Assembly: GCA_030145055.1 (NCBI GenBank)
Contig: JAQYWK010000004.1
Coordinates: 324,701-388,700, forward strand
Reading direction: 5' to 3'
Origin: Desulfovibrio sp.
GTDB lineage: Bacteria > Desulfobacterota > Desulfovibrionia > Desulfovibrionales > Desulfovibrionaceae
Length of the DNA stretch: 64,000 bases
The position numbers and the translations under genes were made by a program. Below, piece by piece: positions 50,033-61,233 of this stretch. Numbering within the stretch: the stretch's first letter is position 1; each line of letters begins with the position of its first letter. Below the pieces are notes generated by a model. It was not told the origin of the DNA, did not search any database, and saw nothing but the letters and a program-made list of their open reading frames with translations.

Positions 50033-50617
50033 TTATTTCTTTTTCCATGAGATTTCTTTACCCGCAGCTAAGCGGCGAATATTTTCTCTGTGAGTCCAGA
50101 ATAGAATCAAAGTGATAATACACCCGAGGACTATCGCTCCGAAGCTCCCTGTGAGTAGAGCCAGAACAGGAAGAGCGACTGCAAGGGTTAATGACCCCAT
50201 TGAAACATATCCTGATAATAGAATAATTATCACGCAGAAAAGTACCGCCCAAAGAGTTGCTGCAGGAGCTATTGCCAAAAATGCGCCGATAGATGTCGCA
50301 ACAGCCTTTCCGCCACGCATGTCCAAAAATATGGAAAAAACATGGCCGATTATTGCTGATAAAGCTACGAGCGACAGGAACATCCAGTTGTCGTTGTATT
50401 GTGATGCCATAACGACTGGAATAAAACCTTTCGCAATATCTAAAATTAGTGCTGTGATTCCGTATTTGAATCCGCAGAGGCGGGCTACATTTGTAGCGCC
50501 TGTGTTTTTGCTTCCTTCGGTACGTGGATCAATACCGCAAGAAATTTTTGCAATCAAAAGTCCGAATGGTAGTGATCCGAGAAAATATGCAAAGAGTAAC
50601 CAGAATATCAAGAGCAT
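50033..50617 (-). CDS. plsY: Glycerol-3-phosphate acyltransferase PlsY
   Basis: 194-residue inner-membrane enzyme with five predicted helices. It transfers the acyl group of acyl phosphate to glycerol-3-phosphate, the first step of phosphatidate synthesis. The motifs GSKNTGATNVARLCGFKYG and FLDMRGGKAVATSIGAFLA correspond to the family's conserved loops. ATG 50617 (AAGGAG 7 bp upstream) is used; TTG 50623 is too close to the ribosome site. It is downstream of the RNB gene (34 bp), suggesting one minus-strand operon. Confidence 0.95.
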   Translation of the reverse strand: MLLIFWLLFAYFLGSLPFGLLIAKISCGIDPRTEGSKNTGATNVARLCGFKYGITALILDIAKGFIPVVMASQYNDNWMFLSLVALSAIIGHVFSIFLDMRGGKAVATSIGAFLAIAPAATLWAVLFCVIIILLSGYVSMGSLTLAVALPVLALLTGSFGAIVLGCIITLILFWTHRENIRRLAAGKEISWKKK

Positions 50618-50651
50618 GTACAAACTCCTTTAGGTCTTTATGTTAATAGAA

Positions 50652-52715
50652 TTATTCTTCGAGGGCTTCAACCACCCTGAGTTCATTTGTTAGCGGATCA
50701 ATTTTATTGAACCTGATTTGAAAAAGTTGTCCCGGATATAGCTTATCTCCGAGCATTGGCCGTGGAACTCTGACATTTATCTGAATTTCCGGCATAGAAA
50801 GCGATGCTAGTTGCCCGCCATCATCAACAACTGCAGCGGACTGCCATTGTTTTTTGTTTTGTGCAAGGTAGAGAAGTTTCCAATATCTTGGCCTGAACCT
50901 TTGGATTTTCATTACAGCCTGCAACCGTGTTTGAAGCGCGCTGGCTATTTCTTTTAATTCATCACTGTTCCAGCGGGGCAGTTTTTCATGTAAATAGTGG
51001 CAGAGTTGCGCCATATTTATCAAGTCTGCGTACCGTCTGAGTGGGGACGTTATTGGGCTGTATCCACTTACCGCGAGTGTTGCGTGTCTTTTAGGAACTG
51101 TCTCCATTTGAGGCGGAGCCATTAGCCTTACGCGCTTAAAAATTTCGTGCGGTTCAGTGACAATTCCGCTTAGATCAGATGGAATGACAATATCTTGCGT
51201 TCTGTAGAGAAGCGGGAAGTTGTGCTCTTCAGCGAATCTGCCAAGGCCAGAGTTCGCTAGAATCATAAATTCACTGATAATCTGGTCAGCTTTCTGAGTG
51301 TCTTCTTTTGACGTAAGTTTTACAACGGGCTTTTCTGGCCAGCCATCAAGGGAAAGATCCGGTTCCGGCCTACGGATGACAACTGCCCCGTTTTTTATTC
51401 TGCGCTTAATAAGTTTTTCAGATAACTCGTAAGCCAGAGACATTTCATCATCTGTGCCTTCATCAAGCATTTTTTCAACACCGATATAGGTGCTGTTGTC
51501 TGTAATCTTGACCCATCCTGTTTTAGGATGAATAGAGTTCAGTTCTCCGCTTGAGTCCAGTTCGAAAGTTGTAATCAGTGCAGGTCTGATTTCTCCTGCA
51601 AATAAACTTAAAGCACCAACTCCTAGTTCTTCGGGAAGCATGTGACTGGTACCTTCAGGAAGGTAAATACTGGTGCCTCTATCGAATACGGCCTTATCCA
51701 GTTCTCCTCCAAAATCCCAATCCATGCAAGGGCGGGCAAGAGCAATGGTTAAAGTGTACCCGCCGTCTTCATTTTTTACTAAATTGAAAGCGTCATCAAT
51801 ATCGCGAGTTGTAGCGGCATCAATACTGCGCATAGCAAGGGGGCATGGAATCGCTGCTTTGGTCTCAACAGACTTGATGAGTCTGTCAATCTCTTCGGGG
51901 TGATCAGCGGCCCAGCTATTGTCTGGAACGTAGTCAGCTTCGTTAAATAGAAAGTTGTGATGTGGATATATTATTCCCCATCCCTGAGCTAGAAGAAGAG
52001 CTAAGTGAGGATGATCGGGAAGTGATTTTTTTAGTCCGATCCACATTTTGTGTGATTTTTCATCACTTGTACCGGCAATGCGTTCAAGCAGGAACCTTTT
52101 TAAACTTTCGGCAGTGTCTTCAGACATGTCAGGAATTTGATCAGGACGAAGTGTGCTACCGGTTTCTCTCGCGGCCCAGATGGCTTTGAAAAGGTCTTGT
52201 CCGGCTGTCATCGCTTCTTCGCGCTGTTTTTCTTCCGTTTGTAAGGTAAGACGTTGTTCAACCTTTTCTTCGGTGTAAACTACGAATTCAGGGGGCTGGA
52301 ATTTAAAGTGAGTTTTAGCCGCGAGCATGGAGCGGCCCATGGCTGAAATCTGGTCAGCATCCGGGTTTTCCCAGAGTAAACCTGCGAACCACTTAAGTGG
52401 GGCTTTTTCAACTTCTCCCTGAGCAAGTTCCCAGATGTCCATGACATCAAGTCCAGCCTGTAGTTCTCCGCGCTTTTCTTGATGACTTATCATCAGATCC
52501 AGCATTTCCTGACGCGATGCATCAGGAGAATATTGCGGCCCAACCCATGGTAAAACACGGGCGGCAGGCATTTTGGTTTCGCGCTTATTAATCGTGTAGA
52601 GTTTTAGCTTGCCGGATTGCTCTTCGATTACAAAAGCAAGCTGGGGCTGATTGCCATGCATAAACTCTACAATATTTCCAGGCGCGACATAACGCCCATC
52701 CGTGAATAAAGACAT
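50652..52715 (-). CDS. RNB-domain ribonuclease (RNase II/R-like)
   Basis: 687 residues. An N-terminal small beta domain (about 10-60) is followed by a long helical region and the RNB catalytic domain (about 290-610). The latter has the acidic cluster RSIDAATTRDIDDAFNL, DRGTSIYLPEGTSHMLPEEL, and PITSPLRRYADLINMAQLCH. A C-terminal S1-like segment ends the protein. It is expected to degrade RNA 3' to 5' in the cytosol. The N-terminus differs from canonical RNase II/R. Confidence 0.92.
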   Translation of the reverse strand: MSLFTDGRYVAPGNIVEFMHGNQPQLAFVIEEQSGKLKLYTINKRETKMPAARVLPWVGPQYSPDASRQEMLDLMISHQEKRGELQAGLDVMDIWELAQGEVEKAPLKWFAGLLWENPDADQISAMGRSMLAAKTHFKFQPPEFVVYTEEKVEQRLTLQTEEKQREEAMTAGQDLFKAIWAARETGSTLRPDQIPDMSEDTAESLKRFLLERIAGTSDEKSHKMWIGLKKSLPDHPHLALLLAQGWGIIYPHHNFLFNEADYVPDNSWAADHPEEIDRLIKSVETKAAIPCPLAMRSIDAATTRDIDDAFNLVKNEDGGYTLTIALARPCMDWDFGGELDKAVFDRGTSIYLPEGTSHMLPEELGVGALSLFAGEIRPALITTFELDSSGELNSIHPKTGWVKITDNSTYIGVEKMLDEGTDDEMSLAYELSEKLIKRRIKNGAVVIRRPEPDLSLDGWPEKPVVKLTSKEDTQKADQIISEFMILANSGLGRFAEEHNFPLLYRTQDIVIPSDLSGIVTEPHEIFKRVRLMAPPQMETVPKRHATLAVSGYSPITSPLRRYADLINMAQLCHYLHEKLPRWNSDELKEIASALQTRLQAVMKIQRFRPRYWKLLYLAQNKKQWQSAAVVDDGGQLASLSMPEIQINVRVPRPMLGDKLYPGQLFQIRFNKIDPLTNELRVVEALEE

Positions 52716-52786
52716 TTAATTCCCGAACTCCGCCGCTATGTGTGCGGAAAGAGTTAGTAAGTACTTGATTGAAATTTAGTGGATAT

Positions 52787-52821
52787 CTAAAATCCCGGAC
52801 ACCTCTTGCAAGGCGTCCGGG
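52787..52821 (-). terminator. Terminator of the AICAR formyltransferase gene
   Basis: On the minus strand CCCGGACGCCT and AGGTGTCCGGG pair across TTGCAAG (one mismatched pair) and are followed by ATTTTAG. A second, weaker hairpin lies nearer the stop (about 52858-52893). Confidence 0.75.
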
Positions 52822-52907
52822 AGGTTTCGTACCATAATTAGTCTGGTATTGAAAATGGCACTAATCAACCATATTGGATTGTAGTCGCCATTTCAAATCA
52901 GCAGTTC

Positions 52908-54182
52908 TTAATGCTTAAATGACCGCTGTCCGGTGAAGACCATTGCAACCTGCGGTGAAGCTTCATTTACAGCCTGGATGATTTCATTATCTCTAATGGA
53001 ACCGCCGGGTTGAGCAATTGCAGTAATGCCTGTTGCCATGCAGATATCAACGCCGTCACGGAATGGGAAGAACCCGTCAGAAACGAGAACAGACCCGATA
53101 AGTCCGCCTTTGGCTTTAACAGCTTTTTCTTCAATAATAGCGAGGCTGGCAGCAGCTTCTTTATCTTTCATAGCTTTCAATTTTAATTCAAAAATAGACA
53201 TTTTGAATTCTTCGAATGCTAGAAGGTCAGCATATTTAGTGCGCGCTTTCGTTACAGCAAGCTCAACACAACCAACTCTGTCCTGCTCGCCAGTTCCGAT
53301 CGCGGTGGTAACACCGTTGCGGACGAATATAACTGAGTTAGAAGTAACGCCTGCTTCAACTGCCCATGCAAAGAGTAGGTCGTCAGCTTCTTTTTTTGTA
53401 GGGGTACGAGCTGTGTAGCTGGTTCCGTCTTTTTCAGCTGTAGCGGGAATGAAATCGTCTGCGCTGAGGATTTTGTTGCGGAAAGAGAACTGTATAACCA
53501 TACCGCCGTCCATGAGCGACTTGATGTCGAGGAAAGGCTGGCCGATAAGCTTATCGAGATTCATGATTCCAGGGATTTGGAGAATGCGTAGATTTTTGCG
53601 TTTCTTAAGAACTTCCAGAGTACCCTCTTCGAAAGCAGGAGCTGCTACGACTTCGAAATATGCGCTGTCGATTACTTCAACAGCTTCCATTGTCAAAGGA
53701 CGGTTGACAATAATTGCTCCGCCGAAAGCGGCGATGCGGTCAGCCTGAAATGCGTTTTCGAGGGCTTTGCCTATACCTTCTTCGGTCCATGCTGCTCCGC
53801 AAGGGTTGTTATGTTTAAGGATAACAGCTGCGGGTTTAGCTGAAAGATATTGTAAAATGTTTAGAGCATTATCAACATCGGTAAGGTTTGTTTTACCGGG
53901 GTGTTTTCCTGCTTGCAGCATGTTCTCTTCGGTTAAAGCTGAAACAAGTCCCTGACCTTCTCCGCGAAATTTAACACCGTCAAATTCGAGTCCGCCGGCA
54001 ACAAGTTCATAAAGAGCTGCGGGCTGATCAGGATTTTCGCCGTAACGAAGCCCTTTGGTTTCACCTTCGATATCCCAGGTTCTTTTTTTGAAAGTTAATT
54101 CCTGCTCACCTAAACGGACGGTCATGTCCGCAGGAAAGGGGTCCTGAGAAAGAGTATTGTACATTTTTTTGAGATCGCTCAT
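52908..54182 (-). CDS. purH: AICAR formyltransferase (stand-alone PurH domain)
   Basis: 424 residues corresponding to the transformylase part of PurH, without the N-terminal IMP cyclohydrolase domain. It transfers formyl from 10-formyl-tetrahydrofolate to AICAR in purine synthesis. Diagnostic stretches are LRYGENPDQPAALYE, VILKHNNPCGAAW and ATGITAIAQPGGSIRDNEII. The IMP cyclisation step must be coded elsewhere. A ribosome site (AGGAGAATACT) precedes ATG 54182. The split form is known in deltaproteobacteria. The symbol purH refers to the domain homology. Confidence 0.93.
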   Translation of the reverse strand: MSDLKKMYNTLSQDPFPADMTVRLGEQELTFKKRTWDIEGETKGLRYGENPDQPAALYELVAGGLEFDGVKFRGEGQGLVSALTEENMLQAGKHPGKTNLTDVDNALNILQYLSAKPAAVILKHNNPCGAAWTEEGIGKALENAFQADRIAAFGGAIIVNRPLTMEAVEVIDSAYFEVVAAPAFEEGTLEVLKKRKNLRILQIPGIMNLDKLIGQPFLDIKSLMDGGMVIQFSFRNKILSADDFIPATAEKDGTSYTARTPTKKEADDLLFAWAVEAGVTSNSVIFVRNGVTTAIGTGEQDRVGCVELAVTKARTKYADLLAFEEFKMSIFELKLKAMKDKEAAASLAIIEEKAVKAKGGLIGSVLVSDGFFPFRDGVDICMATGITAIAQPGGSIRDNEIIQAVNEASPQVAMVFTGQRSFKH

Positions 54183-54357
54183 GAGTATTCTCCTGAATTA
54201 TTGCCTTGTGGATGCACGCTAATAGCACAGCATTACCCGGTGGGCAATTTTGAATTGCGGTGTTACCCCGCTTTTTGTTAGGCTTGCCCGTCCGAAGGTT
54301 TTTTATGAATGTTTATATTTTTAATAACTTCGGTCACTACTTTATCTGGAGATAATA

Positions 54358-54747
54358 ATGTCTGAAGGTTATATGGAAAAGGCTCTACTGAAGCTAGCAA
54401 GGCAACTTAACGCTTACGATGAAGCTTCTTTGACCGCGCTATGGGATAAATATGAAGCCATTGTGTCTGAATTCGAACCCACTAGAAAGTGGGAGGAAGC
54501 AGCAGTTGTTTTCGGCATGATACAGGCCGTACGCCTTAAAAACCAACTTTTCAATTATCATTGGGCAGATTCTTGTGGGCCGGAGGCCATGTCTCCGAGG
54601 CCGGATTTTGTTCCTGTAAAAGGCGAAAAAGCGCTATTTGATGGAGCCGGTCAAAAGCCTGATTCAAAGTCAGACGGCGAATCAGGGACCGGGGACGATA
54701 AGAAAAGGCGTAAGGTACTTAGCTTCACGTCCCGGAAGGATAGCTAG
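54358..54747 (+). CDS. Conserved-looking small protein of unknown function
   Basis: 129 residues: a helical N-terminal 80 residues (EKALLKLARQLNAYDEASLT, then WEEAAVVFGMIQAVRLKNQL) and a disordered, charged, Lys/Ser/Asp-rich C-terminus. GGAGATAAT lies 4-10 bp upstream of the ATG. Its last 66 bp overlap the 3' end of the convergent transglycosylase gene. No function is recognised. Confidence 0.7.
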   Translation: MSEGYMEKALLKLARQLNAYDEASLTALWDKYEAIVSEFEPTRKWEEAAVVFGMIQAVRLKNQLFNYHWADSCGPEAMSPRPDFVPVKGEKALFDGAGQKPDSKSDGESGTGDDKKRRKVLSFTSRKDS

Positions 54748-56145
54748 CCCTCTCATTGTATAATAGTAGTAGCGAATGCTTTCTACGTAATCGACTCCTT
54801 CATATCCGCGAGTGTACCCATAGCGAGTCTGTGAATGATATTTGGGCATGGTCAGCAAAGGAAAGATCTGTTTTAAGGATCTCCACGTGTCAGGAGATTT
54901 TCCTAGGTAATCAGAAATATCAATTGCATCATAAACATGCCCTAACCCCTGATTGTAAGCTGCCAGAGTGAATAACCAGCGGTCCCATCCATCAACATCG
55001 CGGCTACCTAATTTATTCCATAGAAATCTTAAGTACTTGGCCCCGCCAGTTATAGACTGTTCGGGGTCAAGCCTGCTGGAGATACCCATGAGCTGGGCTG
55101 TATCTTCGGTTAATTGCATTAATCCTCTGACTCCGGTTTTACTCCGGGCTAGAGGATCAAATCGCGATTCCTGATACATGACAGCTGCGATGAGTAGTGG
55201 GTCAATATTATATTTTTTAGCAGCTTTAAGAATATATTTGCGGTAAAATGGAAGCTTTTCTCTGATATCTTTTCGTAGCGAGTAAAGGTCATAAAAGTCC
55301 GTTTCATCTGGAATAAAGCCAAAATACATTTCACGCTTGTCCTCAATCGTTCCGTTGGTCGTAATCTGGTTCCAGAAATCTTCGTTTGTTTCAGATAGTC
55401 CGCGAATGTCATCCCGCCAGTACCATCGGTATTCAAGATCATCGCCAAAGTTGTCTGTTACTCTCAGTCTATGTAAAAAAGGCTGGAGGGGTTTAAATGC
55501 TCCTGCTTCAACGAGGTGGAACCTGAAATTTTTGTCACCATTAAACTCAAGAAGCGGAGCTAAATGGGTGGCGTTGTTGCTAGTAATAAGCATTGGTTTG
55601 CAGACCAAATAGTCCGACAGGTTATCAAAAATTGTTCGAAGTCCTGGATGTTTAGGCGCAAAAATAGTTTGGTCGCACAACTCAAATGGAGTTCTAAGCT
55701 CAAATCTGCGGATATTATGCAGAATAAGTGCTGGGCTTTTTTCGTAGACAGGTCCGGCTTTTATAGGGGTGGACGGTTTGAAAATATCAGGGTTATAACC
55801 GCTTGCAAGCATCAAGTCGGCACGCCCCTTCAAAAGAGCTTCAAAGGCCTCTTTATGGGTCGAGTATGGCGTTATTTCTAGATCTATGTTGCTGTAATTA
55901 CTGAATTCGTCTAGTATTTCACGGTCAAATCCAGGTCCCCATGGGGAAAGTCTTGGGAAATTTCTTTCAATATCCACAGCCGCGACTCGGATGGTCTTTG
56001 GAAGTGGTATTTCATGTTTTATTGAATATAAATATAAAAAGGCTGAAAGGCACAGTAAGTACACAACAATATTGAAGATATGTTGTGAAAAAAGTATCAT
56101 AGTGCCCTTTGTGGGGCGATTTAATTTACTAAAGTGTATTGACAT
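54682..56145 (-). CDS. MltF-like membrane-bound lytic transglycosylase
   Basis: About 487 residues. An N-terminal membrane anchor (about 18-44) is followed by a solute-binding-protein type 3 domain (about 48-290, RVAAVDIERNFPRLSPWGPG) and a SLT lytic transglycosylase domain (about 305-470). The SLT domain carries IAAVMYQESRFDPLARSKTG (catalytic Glu), GVRGLMQLT, AAYNQGLGHV and ESIRYYYY. It cleaves peptidoglycan in the periplasm. The start is uncertain: 56145 (GAGGA close upstream) is used; 56100 and 56196 are possible. Its 3' end overlaps the convergent gene at 54358-54747 by 66 bp. Confidence 0.9.
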   Translation of the reverse strand: MSIHFSKLNRPTKGTMILFSQHIFNIVVYLLCLSAFLYLYSIKHEIPLPKTIRVAAVDIERNFPRLSPWGPGFDREILDEFSNYSNIDLEITPYSTHKEAFEALLKGRADLMLASGYNPDIFKPSTPIKAGPVYEKSPALILHNIRRFELRTPFELCDQTIFAPKHPGLRTIFDNLSDYLVCKPMLITSNNATHLAPLLEFNGDKNFRFHLVEAGAFKPLQPFLHRLRVTDNFGDDLEYRWYWRDDIRGLSETNEDFWNQITTNGTIEDKREMYFGFIPDETDFYDLYSLRKDIREKLPFYRKYILKAAKKYNIDPLLIAAVMYQESRFDPLARSKTGVRGLMQLTEDTAQLMGISSRLDPEQSITGGAKYLRFLWNKLGSRDVDGWDRWLFTLAAYNQGLGHVYDAIDISDYLGKSPDTWRSLKQIFPLLTMPKYHSQTRYGYTRGYEGVDYVESIRYYYYTMRGLAILPGREAKYLTPFLIVPGP

Positions 56146-56157
56146 TGTCCTCAATAA

Positions 56158-57633
<1,476 letters not shown>

Positions 57634-57635
57634 AT

Positions 57636-58496
57636 ATGTTTACAGGCATAAAAGAGACTGCATCACGGCAGACAATCGTTCTGCCCCGGTTAGCTAAATT
57701 GGCTTTGCAGCCTCCGCAGTGCTTGCTCATTGAAGGTGGAACCGCCGAAGACCGGCTGGATATGTCCCGTTACTGGGCTTGTCTGCTCAACTGCGAAGGT
57801 GAGAATACTCCCTGCGGCAGTTGTCAATCCTGTCTTCAAATTGCGGATAACGCTTTTAATGATTTCTTGCTGATTGACCGCATCGACGAAGATGGTGTTG
57901 AGAGGCAGAATATTCCCGTAGATAATGTTCGCAAGTATCTCTCGGTCTGGGGCCAACCGCCCCATGGCCGAGGTACTCGCGTGACTGTTGTTGAGGAAGC
58001 ACAGTACCTCAACCTCAATTCCGGAAATGCCCTCCTCAAAACTCTCGAAGAACCACGCCCCGGCAATGTATTTGTTCTCACAGCACCACAACGTGAAAGA
58101 CTCCTCGGAACTTTGGTGTCGCGAAGCTGGGTAATAACTCTCGCATGGCCCACAGAAGTCAATAACACTCCTGAAGTAGCTGAGTGGGTGAGTGGTATGC
58201 TTGCTTTCTGGCGCTCAGGGCAGGGCTGGTTTCAACGAACTTCTGCAAAGGGAGCCCTTACCAAGGAACAGGCCCTGAAAGTTGTCATAGGGTGTCAGAG
58301 AGAGCTTCGCAATTCCTTGATGAGTCCTGAAATGACTCCCGCCGCCAGTGCAATGTCCGGCCTATTTGATCCCAAAGGACTACGCAGGCTCGATCTTATT
58401 CTGGGCAAAGCGCAAGATTCCCTTAATTACAATGTAAATCCGGCCCTCGTCCTCGACTGGGTTTGCACTGCCGCCATGCCTCGCAAAAGAAGATAA
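57636..58496 (+). CDS. holB: DNA polymerase III delta-prime-like subunit
   Basis: 286 residues of the clamp-loader AAA+ type. A zinc-binding Cys cluster (CEGENTPCGSCQSC) is followed by VVEEAQYLNLNSGNALLKTL and EEPRPGNVFVLTA, the sensor-1 region typical of DnaX/HolB. The Walker A loop is degenerate (EGGTAEDRLD), as expected for delta prime, which does not hydrolyse ATP. It follows purA with a 2-bp gap, so the two are co-transcribed. It is somewhat shorter than E. coli HolB (334). Confidence 0.88.
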   Translation: MFTGIKETASRQTIVLPRLAKLALQPPQCLLIEGGTAEDRLDMSRYWACLLNCEGENTPCGSCQSCLQIADNAFNDFLLIDRIDEDGVERQNIPVDNVRKYLSVWGQPPHGRGTRVTVVEEAQYLNLNSGNALLKTLEEPRPGNVFVLTAPQRERLLGTLVSRSWVITLAWPTEVNNTPEVAEWVSGMLAFWRSGQGWFQRTSAKGALTKEQALKVVIGCQRELRNSLMSPEMTPAASAMSGLFDPKGLRRLDLILGKAQDSLNYNVNPALVLDWVCTAAMPRKRR

Positions 58497-58618
58497 AATT
58501 TCCCTTTTCATTTAATACTGTTGTAACTGAATAGTGGCTTGAGCCTTTCTTTAGGTTTATGTCATGCTATTCTTGTGTTTTTTGCCAATTACAACGGTCC
58601 AAATGAACGGGGTTTTAT

Positions 58619-61147
58619 ATGGATTTATTTAGCGATAATTTCTGGTCAAAAAGTTCCGATTCGGTATTGGCTGATTTAAAGTCGAGTACGGACGGCCTTA
58701 GTCAGGCTGAAGCCGCAGCTCGGCTTAAAGAATTCGGTCCGAATACCCTCAAGAAAGAAGCGCATCACAGCTTGCTATATTTATTTCTAGAACAGTTCAA
58801 AAGTCCCATCATAATAATACTTATTTGCGCCGCAATTCTATCAGTTGCCCTTGGCGATAGTGTAGATGCCATCATCATAATGGTGATAATTTTGGCTAGC
58901 GGTTTGCTTGGATTCTGGCAGGAAAAAGGCGCCGCTGGCGCAGTTGAATCCTTGCTTGAGACTGTCGAAACCAAAGCAGATGTCATGCGTGGCGGCAATA
59001 GTATCCAAGTCCCCGTTGATGAAATTGTTCCTGGAGATATAATTAAACTTCACGCCGGAAAGGGCATTCCGGGTGATTGCCGAATAATCGAATCTCGAGA
59101 TTTATTTGTTAACGAAGCCGCGCTCACGGGCGAAACTTTTCCTGTTGAAAAAGATGCAGAACCACGTGCGCTAGATGCTCCGCTTGCTGGAAGGTCGAAT
59201 AGCCTTTTTATGGGCACTCATGTCATGAGTGGAAAGGGTAAAGCTGTGGTTGTTTCAACTGCATTGGCTACTGAGTTTGGTAAAATTTCTAAACGTTTGA
59301 AACTACGTCCCGCTGAAACCGAATTTGAACGTGGAATTAGAAAATTCGGTTATCTTCTAATGGAAGTGACGCTTGTTCTGGTCGTTCTTATTTTCGCATT
59401 TAATGTCTATTTTCATAAACCTATTCTCGATTCCCTTCTTTTTTCGTTAGCACTTGCAGTAGGGCTAACTCCGCAACTTCTTCCCGTGATTATCAGTGTT
59501 AATCTAGCGAACGGTGCAAAACGTATGGCGCAGCATAAAGTCATCGTGCGCCGGCTTTCATCTATCGAAAATTTTGGTAGTATGAACGTCTTATGTTCGG
59601 ATAAAACTGGAACTCTTACCGATGGCACTGTTAGACTTAAAGGAGCATATGATATTCACGGTAAAGAGAGTGAATTAATCCTCAAGCACGCATATCTCAA
59701 TTCATATTTTGAAACAGGTTTTATAAGCCCGATTGACGAGGCTATTCGGTCTATGGAGTCGTTTGATGTTTCCGAATATACGAAAACAGATGAAGTGCCT
59801 TATGATTTTATCCGTAAAAGATTGAGCGTCCTTGTAAAAAAAGAGGGCGACACTAAATCTGTCATGGTTACGAAAGGGGCCTTAAGTAATATTTTAGATT
59901 CGTGCACCAAAGCTGTGACTGATGGTGGAAAGGTTGTGGATGTAGCGGATGTTGTGGATAGTATTCAAGCTAAATTTGAGGAGTTCAGCTCTCAAGGATT
60001 TCGTGTTCTAGGAGTCTCGAAACGCGAATTTACATTTGATGCTGAAGTTAATAAAGATGATGAAATAGATATGACCTTCATAGGCTTTTTGGCGTTCTGG
60101 GACCCTCCGAAAGTTGGTATTGCTGAGACCATTGCTAAGCTGAATAGTATGGGAGTCGCTCTAAAAGTTATCACTGGCGATAATAGGCATATTGCTGCGA
60201 AGGTTGCTTCGGAGATCGGTTTGAAAGATCCGGTGATTCTGACGGGGTCAGATATAAACCAGATGCGCGATGAAGCTTTGGTTCAGCGTGTGCGTTCTGT
60301 CAATATTTTCGCTGAAATCGAACCAAATCAAAAAGAAGATATTGTGCTTGCGCTTAAAAAAGCTGGCGAGGTCGTCGGCTATATGGGGGATGGAATCAAT
60401 GATGCTTCCGCACTCAGAGCAGCCGATGTAGGTATTTCAGTTGATAGCGCCGTAGATGTTGCAAAGGAAACCGCAGACATTGTTCTGCTTGAAAAAGATC
60501 TCGGAGTGCTCGAACATGGCATAATAGAAGGACGCAAGACCTTTGCCAACACGCTCAAATATGTGTTCATGGCAACCAGTGCGAATTTCGGGAATATGTT
60601 CTCCATGGCGGGTGCTAGCTTGTTTCTGCCGTTCTTGCCGCTACTTCCGAAGCAGGTTTTGCTTACCAATTTATTTACCGACTTGCCTGAAATGACCATT
60701 GCAACGGACAATGTGGATCAGATTAATATTGATAAGCCGCGCCGCTGGGATATCGGGTTTATCAAAAAGTTCATGATCGTTTTTGGCATAGTCAGTTCAG
60801 TTTTCGATTTCATGACCTTTGGCGTTCTTCTATATATTTTAGATGCTTCTCCGGAAGAGTTTAGGACGGGCTGGTTTCTGGAATCGATTGTATCGGCAAC
60901 AATGATTGTACTTGTTATCCGCACCAGACTTCCGTTTTATAAGAGTAAGCCCGGCAAACATCTTGTGTATGCGACACTTGCCGTAATCGCCATGGTGCAT
61001 GTACTTCCATATAGTCCTATTGCGCCGCTCTTGGGATTCAAGCCACTGCCGTTAAGCTTTTTGGTAGCAATGTGGCTAATCGTAGGTTTGTACGTGGTCG
61101 GGGCAGAGTATGCGAAGAAGCTGTTTTATAAACATATTGGCGGATAG
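58619..61147 (+). CDS. mgtA: Mg2+-transporting P-type ATPase (MgtA-like)
   Basis: 842 residues. A cation-ATPase N-terminal domain (LSQAEAAARLKEFGPNTLKK) leads. The actuator loop has AALTGETFPVEKD, the phosphorylation site CSDKTGTLTDG (Asp about 327), and the hinge MGDGINDASALRAADVGISV (about 590). About ten transmembrane helices are seen, with NLFTDLPEMTIATDNVD near the cytoplasmic end. It imports Mg2+ in the family. The start is ATG 58619. No MgtC, MgtL-type leader or sensor is evident upstream; its tail is convergent with the minus-strand ncRNA pair at 61.2-62.2 kb. Confidence 0.93.
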   Translation: MDLFSDNFWSKSSDSVLADLKSSTDGLSQAEAAARLKEFGPNTLKKEAHHSLLYLFLEQFKSPIIIILICAAILSVALGDSVDAIIIMVIILASGLLGFWQEKGAAGAVESLLETVETKADVMRGGNSIQVPVDEIVPGDIIKLHAGKGIPGDCRIIESRDLFVNEAALTGETFPVEKDAEPRALDAPLAGRSNSLFMGTHVMSGKGKAVVVSTALATEFGKISKRLKLRPAETEFERGIRKFGYLLMEVTLVLVVLIFAFNVYFHKPILDSLLFSLALAVGLTPQLLPVIISVNLANGAKRMAQHKVIVRRLSSIENFGSMNVLCSDKTGTLTDGTVRLKGAYDIHGKESELILKHAYLNSYFETGFISPIDEAIRSMESFDVSEYTKTDEVPYDFIRKRLSVLVKKEGDTKSVMVTKGALSNILDSCTKAVTDGGKVVDVADVVDSIQAKFEEFSSQGFRVLGVSKREFTFDAEVNKDDEIDMTFIGFLAFWDPPKVGIAETIAKLNSMGVALKVITGDNRHIAAKVASEIGLKDPVILTGSDINQMRDEALVQRVRSVNIFAEIEPNQKEDIVLALKKAGEVVGYMGDGINDASALRAADVGISVDSAVDVAKETADIVLLEKDLGVLEHGIIEGRKTFANTLKYVFMATSANFGNMFSMAGASLFLPFLPLLPKQVLLTNLFTDLPEMTIATDNVDQINIDKPRRWDIGFIKKFMIVFGIVSSVFDFMTFGVLLYILDASPEEFRTGWFLESIVSATMIVLVIRTRLPFYKSKPGKHLVYATLAVIAMVHVLPYSPIAPLLGFKPLPLSFLVAMWLIVGLYVVGAEYAKKLFYKHIGG

Positions 61148-61197
61148 AGGCGGTGAACTTTTTGTGAGTATGTAGATATCAATTTTATGTTGCCCAT

Positions 61198-61233
61198 AAA
61201 AAACCCCGATCAGACAAATGAGTCCGATCGGGG
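61198..61233 (-). terminator. Terminator of ncRNA copy 1
   Basis: Minus-strand stem CCCCGATCGGAC with GTCTGATCGGGG followed by a T-run of six. On the plus strand the stem is not followed by T, so it belongs to the minus-strand RNA rather than to mgtA. Confidence 0.85.
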
